Of a stretch of 64,000 nt of DNA, positions 1-13,295 are shown piece after piece. The position numbers and the translations under genes were made by a program. The stretch is from the NCBI RefSeq assembly GCF_028389875.1, contig NC_084702.1, positions 59,312,553 through 59,376,552 of the forward strand, written 5' to 3'. The stretch is from Rhea pennata. Lineage: Eukaryota > Chordata > Aves > Rheiformes > Rheidae. The notes below the pieces were generated by a model. It was not told where the DNA came from. It did no database searches and saw nothing but the letters and a program-made list of their open reading frames with translations. Numbering within the stretch: the first letter of the stretch is position 1; every line of letters begins with the position of its first letter.

Positions 1-3000
1 TCTAGTTTTTCCTGAAACAAAGAGAAGGAATAAAGCTATTTCAGATACTGAGAATCAACACTGTTTCAGAGCATTGACCCATAGAGAAGGTGCACTTAAA
101 AATCCAATCCTTCCCATAAATCACAAACATACCTAACACTAGCAGGTTTTTAATATTTTAGTACACACTTTTCATTAATGATTGCTAGGAGCTACAATAC
201 ACAGTTTGGCTTTAAAGTCGAATTTATGTCCAACTACTTTCGACAAGAACTACTGTCTTACAATTTTTAAAATATCTATAGCCTTTTCCATTAGATCAAA
301 GCACAGACCTTTAAGTTTTTGCCTTCAAGACTAACTGTTCACATAGTATCTTCAGCAACCCTTAGTTTGGGGCTTTTCCCTACCACATTGTTCTTTAATC
401 TCCTCTTTACCATTCTTGCCAGCCTTGATAAGGCTTTTGCAACTGCTTAGATTTGACCCATCGGTGCAGAAAGGCACCTTATACACTGCATTCATTAATT
501 CTCAATATACAATACCAGCTCATTCTAAATCTCTCTAAATAGTTCTGCTATGCAAAAAGCTGTTTGTTCCTTCCCAGTAAATTTCAGAGACTCTCTCTCA
601 ATCTCACCAGACCATGATTCTGATTCAAGATAAAGAACATTATAGCAAATGAATATTTGACACTTCCTAAGAACAATGCTCAGCCATGCTAGAGCTGAAA
701 GCATGGATGGATGGGCTAGGAAAGAGAATTTCCACTGCAGCCCATTACAGCAGCAGCAGCAAAACTACACCTCCTCTGAAAAAACACAAGAAACTGCAAA
801 GCACAAACAGCTTAAGCTATCCTTTATCGAGACATCACAAGCTTTTGTATCCATAACGGTTTATACTGAGTGTGGCAGACAATTCTTCTGGTATTTTGTA
901 ATTTATTGACTGATGTTAAATGGTATTTTAATTTATTTCACTGTGTGACAGATTTTAAGAGCCTTTAAAGGCACTGCACTGATCCACCTGGACTGCTGGA
1001 TCTTAATTAGAAAAACTAAAAATTGGCAAGAGGCTCTTAGAAGGAAGTAGGGAAGTCAGATGGGTTCTGTAAGGATAAATACGTATAAATGAACAAGTCA
1101 GAAACAGATGTGCACATTTTATAAAAATAGTAGGTTTTCAATACATCCATGTTATCAATTATTTGAAGATTAAGTGGGGGATTTCTCTACTAAATAGATT
1201 TTAGACAAAGTTTTAATAGAAATTCCTATAAAAAGAAAACTATTGACAACTTTTCCAGCTGAATACATCAACAGGAATTTGATCTTTCTATCAAGCAAAA
1301 AGAATCACAATCCTACAGTTACAGACAACTCACTAATTTTAATCCTTATATCTCATGAAATCACAGTACAAAGAGATTCAAAATCAAGTATCAGCTGCTT
1401 CCTGAATCTGAACATACCTTTCCTCTGCCGTGTCAACTGTGTTCAGTTCTGCAACGTTGTACATAATAGATGGCTCTAAAGAAACCTTCTCCATAAACAT
1501 TGGAGAGGTGGTGATATTCTGAATCTGAGCTTCCAGAAATACTTCATCTGTCTGAAAAAACAGAAGTGCAAGTTCATGAAAATATGATTAGTATTATTAA
1601 AAGGACTAGACTGTCCTATTAAAAATAAACAAATAAATAAAACGTGTGTTTAGTTCATGCCTGCAAATCAAATTACAGTAATTAACGCAGGAAAAAAAAA
1701 ACCCTTAATCCCAACAATAATTAATAGGAGCAAAAGTGTTAGTCAACAGATATCTTGCAAAACAATGGATGTGGGATAATTTTGCTATGTTCTAGCTATT
1801 GTTTTATAAAGCTTTAGATTACGACTTCCCAAGACTTCCAACACTTCAATAGCAACTCAAGTTTTATCCAAATTGTTAAGAAAACAAACCCAAAAGATAA
1901 TAGAATAAAGGGTAAAGAATTGCAGTGCACATTAATGACATGCCATGCCAAGTTACTAGTGCATCAAGCTATGGGAAAAAAATAAAATAAAGGTGCGTGT
2001 TTGTAGAACTTAAGTGTAATAGTTCAGGTACATGCTCTGAGATTCTACTATTCTGAAACACCGATGCCCTAGCTAAAAAGCAAATCAGCCTCCTCTCTTG
2101 CTCAGCTGCATCATGCCAATGGTTACCAATACTATATGCATCCACGAATTTAATTGATGATCTAACTTCAAAATATCCTGTAAGACATATCTGTTAAATG
2201 AAACTAATGCCTGAAAACAGTGTATAAGGACCAATTCTAGTATAAGAAGGAAAGCTACAGAGAGTTTAAACTTCACAAGCTAAAAACATGAAGCTAGAGG
2301 TGTTTTTGTCTCCTTGTTTCTGTGGAATTCTCTCTAAAATCTCAGGGAGGAGTAATTATTGAAGGCTCAGTCTGCTAGAGATACAAGCCCCTGGAGAAGT
2401 AAAAAAGAAAAACAAAAAAGCACCAATTTAAAAAAAGAATTATTTAAGTACCAAATCTGCACCTGCAAGAGAGTTATCAATAAATTAGTACAAATCAGTT
2501 TAGGTAGTTCATCAGGATAAATCCAAAGAATGTATTTTATGGTGAGGGTGGAAGGAAGCTTACAGTTTCCTTTTAATCAGTGTAAAACAAGTGCTTTCAT
2601 TATGCAAATGCAGTCCTGCTCATAAATTAAAAATAAGAGAGGGGACAAAATATTCGGAAGTTTTATTCTCTAAAGGCCTCAGGTTAGAGGCAGAAACATA
2701 GAACGGCACTGGAACTACTAACTGTGCCTTCTCAACGTGTTACACACCAGCCAGACAGCAGTGGATATTCAGCAACGGGAACTCAGCAAGCTCAGTGGGT
2801 TACGGAAAGACCTTGCACTTGCAGGAGGAGTTGGAAATACCCCCAAGCAAAACACAGCTCTTCTAAATAAAACAGCATATGTTGTGTAATCGCTACAATG
2901 CTTATCTGACTGTCACTTAAATTGATACTGTTTATATCCCATAAATCCATTGCTCAAAATCTCCATTTACCCACATCTTAGTTGTTTTAATGCAGCAACC

Positions 3001-6000
3001 AATAGCAGAAATTTAGGAAGAGCTAATTTGAAAGGGGAAAGAAAAAACAAGCAGCATAATGAAAAAGCAAGTTAGTTTCATATTATTTTCAAATTGTTTT
3101 AATAATATGATTAAAAAAAAAAAAACCTTTCGGCACTTTACAAGAATGCAGTTTATTTTAGTACAATGCACACCTTAAGTTAAAGCAAAATCAGACTGCA
3201 AAAGTACCATACTAACTCATCAGTTGTTACATGCAGTTAGACGTTTGAAAGCACAGTTTCAGCTAGCAAAAGGAAGATAGAAAATACAGCTGCTGCTCTC
3301 TCCTCAAACCCAATGTCTCCACCAATAGATAGGAAAAGTCCTGCCACAGCTTACATAAGCAGTCTTGTAGTTAAAACTACATTTCAGTGTTTCAAAAAAG
3401 ATAATTTAGGAAAAAAAACCCTCAGTTTTCAAATAACAACTTGTAAAATCCTCTTGTTCAGTTAAAAATAAAATGTCTATCTAGTAAATTTTGGTGAAAT
3501 TTTTTATAGAATGGCCTACACTAATACAAGCTTGAAGTAATCAATTTTTAGTTTCAACAATGGGTATTAAAGAAAGAGTTAACCATTTAAATGATTAGCT
3601 GCACATATAAAAGATGAGTGAGAAAACATCAGTTCAAGATACACAGAACAAACATTGCTTTTGCATTATGCTTTTAAAATAATGTCAACAATAAGCACAG
3701 AGACAGATAGACGATTAAAAAAGCATACATATTTATAAAAAAATAAATAAAAATTACCACAGAACTGAGGTCACTCTAATGGGAAAATAAAAAAAGAACA
3801 CATTAGAGAAATTAGGGTTAAATGTTAAAGAAAAAGGAGGCTAACTTTCAAACAAAATGCATTTCTGCATTTTTTTTTTGCATCATCTAAACAAGATAGC
3901 ATTAGTAAGACAGAAATGTAAATAAAAATGGATGCAAACAAAGATGGCAACTACATTTCTAAAAGATATAGCTAATATTGTTACATGGTTTACTAGCTTT
4001 GCTTCAGGTTTTACTAACTGCTGTGGAACCAATCCAAAATAGAGCCTAAGGCACACAAGGCACAGATAAGGTATGGTAGAATAAACTGACCAAAAAAAAA
4101 AAAAAAAAGAAAAAAGAAAAAAGCAGTTAGTTTCTGAGCAAGTTTTAAAGTTTGTCCTGAATTTAAATCCATGCAATGGTTTGTATATGAGAAGAAAAAA
4201 CTGTCCTTGTCATCCATGTCATTTTACAGACAATTTGAATTGTCCGTATATAAGGTCTAAAACCAAAAACAGTGTGTTCTAGCAAAGCTGCAATGCTGCA
4301 GCTTATGACAAAATTTGGCATAATATACTAGGAAAAACTCCTTCTTGACTAGATCCCTCAAAAAGACTAACTATAACCACAAACTTTATTTTCTTAACTC
4401 TCTGTATGTTTGTCTCCCTAGGCATGTTTGCAGGAACAGAACCTCTACCGAGCCTTTTCCAAGGCCTACTGACGGCAGTGAGAGACTTCTCATAGACTGT
4501 GGCAGGTGGCTCGATCACAGGATTGCGGCAGGTTAGGTGACAGGGCTCGCATTCGTCCCATAAATTTCAGTGACCAACTTGATTTGGATGCTATTGCGAT
4601 ATGAGCAACAAGCCAGAAGATTACGGTTCAGCATTACTTCCTGGTCTTAGAAAAGTGAAATGATTTTCTGCTAGAAATAGCAATTCAGAGTTTTAGTTTT
4701 AGACAGACTTCATGAATAGCTAGTATCACATCTGTAACATTAATGGGAAGAGTTTAACTGGTTAGTCAATCTTTACAGACTTTTAATTAACTAATAACTG
4801 ATCCATACAAATTTTTGTTGCTCCCCTACTCTCCAGGGCAACGTTCTTTCTTAACATACAGAACGAAGTTCTCAGTGCCTCTGACAGCAATGTAATATCA
4901 CATACGGCATCTGACCAAGGACTGACTTTTCACTTTTTAATTTGACTCTTGCAGTCAAAACATACAGCAGTGTTATTTATACTTTCAGAAGCAAAATCAT
5001 AATGGTAATATACCAGTTTGCTAGGCAAATGAAAAGTCCTCAGTTAATATCATCCACAATCTTAAAAAAAAAAAATTAATAAATTATGTGGATACAGTGG
5101 TAATAGGAGTCATGTCCTAAGCCTTGATTTTTCCTCCCTCTAAACAATTTACATGCTATATATTAAATATCTTATAATTTATATGCTATTCATTTGCAGC
5201 AGAGGGAAAATGTTCATGGAAAACCTCTCACATGACTGTGGACAAGACAGATCTTGGCACCTTAGATCCTTACTTGTAGACCAGGAATTACCATGTTATT
5301 TCTCCCCTCTACCTGTTTTCTCTATGCATAGTGTTAGGAAGGGAAAGAAATATATGTTTTGCACTTGAACAGTAATAATCTTGCATGAGAAACTCTATAC
5401 CTGTAACTATGATAAAGATAAATCAGAACAATAAAAAGATTTTGAGACTTTCTGCTTGCCTACATGCAAATTCATAACACATATACCTGCTTATTTAAGA
5501 ACAAACAGGATAGCAAAACATTTGCTACTTAGTTTAACACAAATTGTCTGAATTATTCCAACCAAGCTACTTAAGCATACTAACGAAAGTTTCCAACCAA
5601 ATGGCTAGCAGTGTAATAGTTAGCCATATTTCAGGGGCTATGAAGTTTAACACTCATAATAAAAAACTTGAAGTGTTTTGCAAGTATAAAGTTTAGATTG
5701 ATACAAACAATACAGAATATAATGCACAGGAAATTCAATTACTTGCTCGTTATCACAAAGCAAGTAAATGATAATGATGAAAACACATGTCTTGATTTCT
5801 TATCTTATGAACTACTCCTAAAGGAATATTAGGATAAATCCTAAAGGAATTATCTTATGAACTACTCCTACAAGATACCCATAGAATACATGCATGCACA
5901 GGGGACCTCTACAAATAAAAAGTATGCTGTATTTATTTTTTAATTTTCTACTGTCTTTCACCTTCAGTAAAGACCATCCCTATAAGTAGTCAAAGACAAA

Positions 6001-9000
6001 TGCTTAAGTAACTCCATATAAATATTTAATGAACATACAAGGCCATTTAATTTTGAAGCACTATGTACAACTGCCACAAACACAGACATTAAGTTATTTT
6101 ACAGAGGGACCATATCTGTATTAGAGAAAAACAAAATCTCCCACAGTGTGGCAAATTATTATCTGCTTTAAGTGATCCACCTTATGTCAAGTACTCTTCA
6201 ATCACCCTAAGAATGAAAGCTACAATTGCAAATATTTGAGTTCATGGGAAAGAAGTAAATACGCAAAATTTTCAGTCAATTACATTGAGGTTCTGACATA
6301 TCTGCCTTAGATACCACCTTTTCTCCTCTGTTCATCTATAAAAAAGGACAATGAAATGGACTTCTGATGTCTAAAACATATACGGAAAAAAATTATTATA
6401 CCACCCCCCCCCCCCCCCCCGCCCAATAAACAATACATAACCCACCACCTGATTTTTCTCCTTTGGAGATGATTATATTTCTAAGAAATTTTGTATTTTA
6501 GAAGTTCTTTGATTTTAACCTAGCAATCATCTAATGCAAAGCAGAAAGTCCCAAACAAACAAAAAGCATCCAAACTCAAATATAAACAGCTCACACTTAC
6601 CTCAGCATTGTAGAATTTGGTCTTCACATCTAGTGGTTTGAGAACCTGAATGGGGAAAAAAAAGAAAGATTTACAATTGCTTTCTCAGACATCTTTAGCA
6701 TAAAAACCAAAAACTAAAAAAAGTTTGTAAGTGCTAGGATCTTTACTATAGTGGTAATTTTTCCCTTAGGATCTTAAGCAGGAAAGATGCATAATGGAAG
6801 TATGACACCACCATCTCACCTAAAAAAAAAACAACACAACTCATACTACATACTAGCTACTTATCTGCACATACGATTATCTTGCTAACGTCTGAATAGT
6901 TTTTATGTATTGATAATAACTACTTCACCACTCAAGCACTCTCCACCTATGAAAGCAGGCAAATCTAGTCACTGATTATTAATGTCTTTAGCGTAACAGC
7001 ACATCGCCTACTTTCCTGAAGTGGTCTGCACTTGCTTTGAAGAGGAAGCAAGAACCATGAAACATTTGCAAGTCCCTCAGTATTTTGCAGCAAACTGCTT
7101 GCTTGAGGGCTCTCTAAAAATAAATGAAATAATAAACTATCAGTTTCATTTGACTAGCGTAAGCAACAAACAATTACTAACCTTGACTTTCTTCTTGAAA
7201 ATACAGTTACTACAATTATTAAGGGGGAGGGGGGAAATATCACAGAACATTTTCATCCATAAGATCTGCAAGAGAGAATAATTCTCTGCTGGAAGGATGA
7301 TAATGAAGCACTGGTTCAGAATCACAGAATGGCTGAGGTTGGAAGGGACCTCTACAGATCATCTCATCCAGCCCCCCGCTCAAACAGGGTCACCTAGAGC
7401 AGGTTGCCCAGGATTGCATCCAGATGGCTTTTGAACATCTCCAAGGAAAGAGACTCCACAACCTCTCTGGGCAACCTGTTCCAGTGCTCAGTCATCCTGA
7501 TGGAAAAGAAGTTTTTTTCCTCAAGTTTGGATGGAGCTTCCTGTGTTTGAATTTTTGCCTGTTGCCTCTCCTCCTGTTACTGCGCACCACTGAGAAGAGC
7601 CTGGCCTCAATTCAACCTTTTGTATTTTGTGCATCAAGCCACTACAGTTATTACATTAACTCAAAATAGTTAATGCATTCAAATCTGAAATGGACATAGA
7701 TTGATATGACCGAAAGAAATAATCTTTTTTTACACTTATCAGGAAAGAAACTTAAATTATCTTGCTTTACACAAGAAAAATTTTCTTTAGTTTATATGTA
7801 AGTAGGGGTCAATCAAGATGCAGTACAAAGTTCTGAGTTGTGACAAAATTTTTAGCTTCAACAAATCGAAGTTAAAAATGGGTCCTCATGGAGCATGGTA
7901 ATAGGAATAATGTTCAAATTTTTCAAATAATCATAACTTACTCTCTGGGGGGGGGAAATCAAAACTTTATTAAAGTATTTTTCTTCTCTCAGATCCTTAT
8001 AAATTTCCCTAAATTCTGATATTTTCTACTTCTTTCCTTTGATCTGAAAAACTGAGTCTTTCCATTAATTTCAGTATATTTCAAATAGCATTCCATTAAA
8101 AAACAGCAATTATTGTTAGGTTCACAAAAAAACCCTACACAGTATCATTTCTTCTCCATGCAGACATACCAGCGTTAATTACTCAGAGAAAGTTTTGGAA
8201 CAAAAAGGCACGACTGGCTAATATAAAAGCACATATATGGTTGAAAAATTAGCTATTTGAAAACAAACTATAACCCCAGATGAAGATCTGAAAAACATAA
8301 TGGAAAGACATGAGTATCTGTCAAACAGAAAGTACTTTTTATGTCAGAAAGTATCTGGTAGCACCTCTATCACTAGAACAGCCACCAATTCCCATAATAA
8401 AGACCCTATTCAGTTTTTTTGTTCTCAGATTTTCCAGCCTAGGTCTCCATGTCTCATGTTAAACTTTTAAAAATAGCGACCAAAATTGTTCAGCTAAGGA
8501 TTTTTCTAGTAATAGTTCAAAGAATATTTATGTAATTGTGTTAAAGGATATATATTCTTTTTGAGACATTCTTGTGCTTCCTTCTTCGAAGGAAGAGCTT
8601 GAAATTTAACAGTAACGTTCTTAGCTGTTTTGAGTCCTGCCATTAAATGGTGCCCACGTTTAAGTGACAAAACAGAAATCACAGTCTGCATGCAGACCTC
8701 TGAAAACTCTGTCTGCCTAAATGCCCCCATCAAATCCAATAAAGGAGGTAAGTTCACAAACTTGAACAAGGCTCTGGAAAGAACAAGTGAGGGCGAGAAG
8801 ATAAGAACCAGAAGCCTGCAGATGTGTACATAACAGCAATCAAAGACAGCCTGGAGGCAACAAAGGGACAGAATACTAAACAGCTAGGGACAAGACAGAA
8901 AGAAAGACAGAAAGACAGAAAGACAGAACGAACAAGGGAAATGATTTTGCAAGGAGAATAAGACAATACCCAAAAAGATGAAAATCAGCCTCAGTAAAGA

Positions 9001-12000
9001 TGAAGAAACACTACAGAGTTTAGAGAGTGTATGACACAAAAACATGTAGGGATCATCATCTAGGATCATATGGAAACATCTTGCCTAACCAGTATCTGCC
9101 ATTTCAAGGCCCACAAGTACTAATATCACTCTCTACTATTCTGTCTGTAGCACACAGCAATTTAGTCTTCTAAAGATTGAAATACTTTTGTCTAAATATA
9201 AAGTAATTAGATTGAATGTAAGACTAGAAGAGTAAAATGAAATAATCTATAACTTGCAAAAGATACTCTTGTGGAGTTTCTGACAGTATAGAGGCATTAT
9301 GTATCTCAAAATGTATTCAGTGAAGTATGTCCTCTAAACCTTCTTTCTCTGGAAAAGAGTCCACAATTCTTCAAACCTCATCATACGTCTCAGAAAACAA
9401 ACATCCCTTAAGCACATGGCTAAAATATACTCTTTTCTGCAAGAACTAATGTACAGATAGTGGTAATTTCATACTTTCATCAGTTACTCTAATCAAGTCT
9501 TGAAATCTGTGTGGTAAAACAAAAGGTTTCAACTCTATCAGTTACTTGTATGGCTATTAGTAAGATACACCACATTAGACTTGTTTTCCTAGTTTCCTTT
9601 AAAAAACAAAAAAAACTATTAAGTTCCATTAAAAAAGCTACACTAAAAGAAAAGCAAAATTTCAAAATCTTAAACTCAAAGGTTGAGTGTGTAAGAATTA
9701 GAATGGATAATACTTGTTCTGCTAAAAAAAAACCCACGAGGCTGGCTGCTTTAAAACTATTTTTTGAAAAATAATTGGTGTTGATTTTTTCTTTCACAAT
9801 CAATGAAAAGAGATTAATATTTACTACTTCTAAAAAGTGCATGGTAAATAGAAATCATCAGTTCATGTAAAGTTTGAAGCAATACTTCTTTCACTGGTTC
9901 AACTTGCAAAGTCAAATACATTTTTACAGTATGTAAAAGTACTTTAGAAGTTCTCAACTGTTTAAAAAAATGACAGTTTTCCAGACCTACCCACTTATTA
10001 CAAGCACAACATGCTCTTCTGTACAATACCTGAAATTTGAAGAACTTTCTGAAGTACATCTTCTCTCCTGTTTGTGTAGTGTAACTTACTGCACAAACTA
10101 AGCTGAAAGAAAAAGATTTTTAAATAATTTCTCAACAATTTTAGATTCCATGCCTCTATTAAAGTAGAAACAGCCTAGTATTCATGTGCCCCAGTTTCAT
10201 TTAAGCTTGATTATAGCTCTGCAATAATTAAAAAAAAGATGAAAAATGCAAGTTAGAAGATTTAAAAACATTACATGTGTGTTCCTATTTCCTTTACTTC
10301 ATGATGAATCACATCATCAATACAACAGTCAGGTTTAAGCTCTGCCACTGCAGCACTAGAAGCTGAAAGATTCAAGCGCTGAGAACTTGTCTGAAGATCA
10401 GCCTGGGAATAGAAAAACAAAGGATTGGTTATAAACACAGCAACTTAAAGCACTCTAAAGAAAAACAACTTGTTTTGAAAAGTACTAGATTTCAGAGAGG
10501 ATTTTGTACCCTGTACACTTTTACACATGTAAAACAACTTAGACATGTAACTTGACAAAACTAAAGACAATTTTAAAAATATACATAAAGAGTCCGGTCC
10601 TTTAACATGCAGCTCATAAAACTTCCACTCACTTTTGAATTCCACAGTGTGAAACATTTGTAGGATTTCTGTTCTCAACATATTATTTGCTTGACAGAAA
10701 AGTGAAAACTATGATGCACTGAAAAACTCATTTGAAATACAAGTAAAATACAAATCAATATGTATTTTACTGAGACTTGCTTTGATGAGCTCATTGAAAG
10801 TGCAACCAGTAACAACTCCAATTTGTTTTGGCTGTGGAAGTTCTGCTACACTAATTCCCTACAGAAGCTTTACAGCCTATCCTTTTTTTTTGATATAATC
10901 CCATTTTTTTATTTTCATGTTTATAGATTTTTATAATCTTCTCTATTTTTATGTCTTTTTGTTTCCAGGGGTATTTTCTGGATCGGAAATAAATGTGGCA
11001 AGTATTTCCTAAACTCTATGCATCAATACTAAATGCACCAGATACTGTCAGGAAACACACTAAATACATTTTTTTATAAATCTAGGAAGTAGATATATTT
11101 TCACATACCTTTACCAGTATGTCCTTGACAGTTTGACTGCTATCATTATGCACACTAATGTAACTGGAAAACGTCTCTCCCAGAAATATATTTCTGTGTT
11201 TAAAAAAAGTATATTTAGCAACAATTATTTTAAACAAAAAATAACACAGAATACTCCACTAAAAACCCTTTAAGTTCAATTTCTATTGATTTTTGAAACT
11301 GTTCAGCAATCTTGTCTATACCAATTACTGCCTCTAGTTCTTAAAATGCTTTAATAGAGGTAGCCCATAAAGGCCATGGAAGAGGGCTACACACAAGTCA
11401 CAGTACACTGCACTCAGAGCACACCTTGTCAATACAGTGCTTAAATCACAGGCAAAAGATTCTATTACGGGAATTCCATTTGCTAAGATTATGGAGCAGC
11501 ATCAGACATAGTGGTTTAGAACATTTTAATCTTTTTTTTATTTTCCAGTATCCACAAGCCAACAGAATTCCTTTAAGAGTCAAAAGTGAGAACAGCTTAA
11601 GAGACTGCCAGATCAAGTGCTGAGGTATACTGGCAATTACACATCCATACTTCTAAAACGTCAGATTTCTAAGAGAAACAATTTCAGAAGAGAACCAACA
11701 AATTGGAAAAAGTTCTACTAGAAAAATCTGAATAGAATAAGATGGCTTTCAGTACCCACTAAACTCACTGGAGTAAACCTTGTTAGTATGAACTGCGGTT
11801 TATAGCACTGTCAAAATTCACCCACAGCCACACATTTCTCTCAATTTTCAGTTCCTATTACATTCACAGTAAAGCTACAGACAATGAATATAATCTAGTA
11901 TAGGTTTATATCTTATTTCATGCTGTAAATCAAGCCACAGGTTTCTTTTTACTAAATATCGCTGAACACTTCACTATATTACTACAGTAATAAACCCTAA

Positions 12001-13262
12001 ACCTTATATATTATATATTGTAGTTAAAATAAATTGTTCTTACCCAAAATTCTGAGGTAAAGTCAGCATTTCTCCTAGCATCAAAGTTTCTGCTCCGTTT
12101 ACAGTAGAAGGATCATCTTTCATGAGCTGGTTAAACAGATTACCTATAGAAATATGAAACTGTTAAAATTAAGAGTATTTGCAAATCTAGAATGATATCT
12201 ACATGTAATTATAACATTTAACTGCCTATTTAGATATAATTTATTTCAGACATACTTTGTTTTGCAATCAAGGTATTGAGGCATAAATTAGAGATCTATA
12301 TGCCTGCTTACAAATTATAACTTACTTTTAGGCATCTATGCCCAAAAAAGCATTCTATATATGCTGAAAAGCTAAGTATCAAAGGTGTTGCTGAAACCAA
12401 CATTAAATCTTAAGGGAAATTCTGCTTGTAAAAAGTGCAATAAAACAGAATCAGTCAGCCCCACTGAAGTTTTTTTCCTTACTTGCTTTGGATTTCAACA
12501 GAACTCTCTTTCCTTGGTTCATTCCTTGCCTCTCTCTTACACTTGACTTCTAGACTGCATCTACCACCGAGAAACAACCCATGATCTTCTGATTTAACAG
12601 CTCTCTATACACCAAGCATGGAGTGTACAGCAGTAACTCCTGCAAAATCATTTTCCATAGTCTGAGCATTAATATATGGGTCCTAACTAGCAAGGCCATT
12701 TTCTCCAGATAAAGACAACTAACTCTAAACATTTGTCTATGCATTGTCTATCTTACAGCTGCCATCCACATTAAATCACCTATATGCTCCCCACCATGCC
12801 CATATTCTACAGGAATATTATGTCTTAATTACTCAAACTTCAAGCTCATACTTTTACAATATGCCCACCAAGTTTTCAAAGAGTTTTAGAGTACTACCTT
12901 GGTATCTTCCCATAGTCATTACCAAAAGAATGTTTATTTCATATAATATACTGTCATTTCAGATCACAGACTATAGGAGATTGTAAGATTCTAGTGGCAT
13001 CTAAGTCACAGATGCTCACATGGCATAGATCTGCTAATATGTACAAAACAATCAGTTAGTCGAAAAGACATACCTGGCAAATCTCTCTCTTCGCAAGTCA
13101 CTGGAATATTAGTGAATAAAGTAGGCTTGGTTAGCCTCATCACTGTGAAATCAGAAAATAAGCCAGAGGTCAATGAAACAAGTATCTCTGGATTTTATTT
13201 TAAGTATAATTTTGTCTTGCTCTCCTTTCACAAAAATAAAGTTCTTAAAAATAATAGTAGTA

Positions 13263-13295
<33 letters not shown>

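Larger units (their letters stand above)
1552..6600 (-). other. TRAPPC13 introns 7 and 8
   Basis: Apart from the 18-nt microexon at 3758-3775, the local duplication near 5801 and the C17 run, nothing gene-like was seen. Several poly(A) and poly(T) runs occur. Confidence 0.7.

Noticed and set aside
749-762. CAGCAGCAGC-type triplet run in TRAPPC13 intron 9
   Set aside because: Only about four units, not in an exon; below the level of a meaningful repeat.
7424-7669. 81-codon open frame on the plus strand
   Set aside because: It reads the reverse complement of a CR1 3' end, mostly its non-coding tail, and is not a gene.
8754-9069. Minus-strand frames rich in Ser/Phe/Leu/Cys near 8.9 kb
   Set aside because: They translate the GACAGAAA microsatellite and carry no homology.
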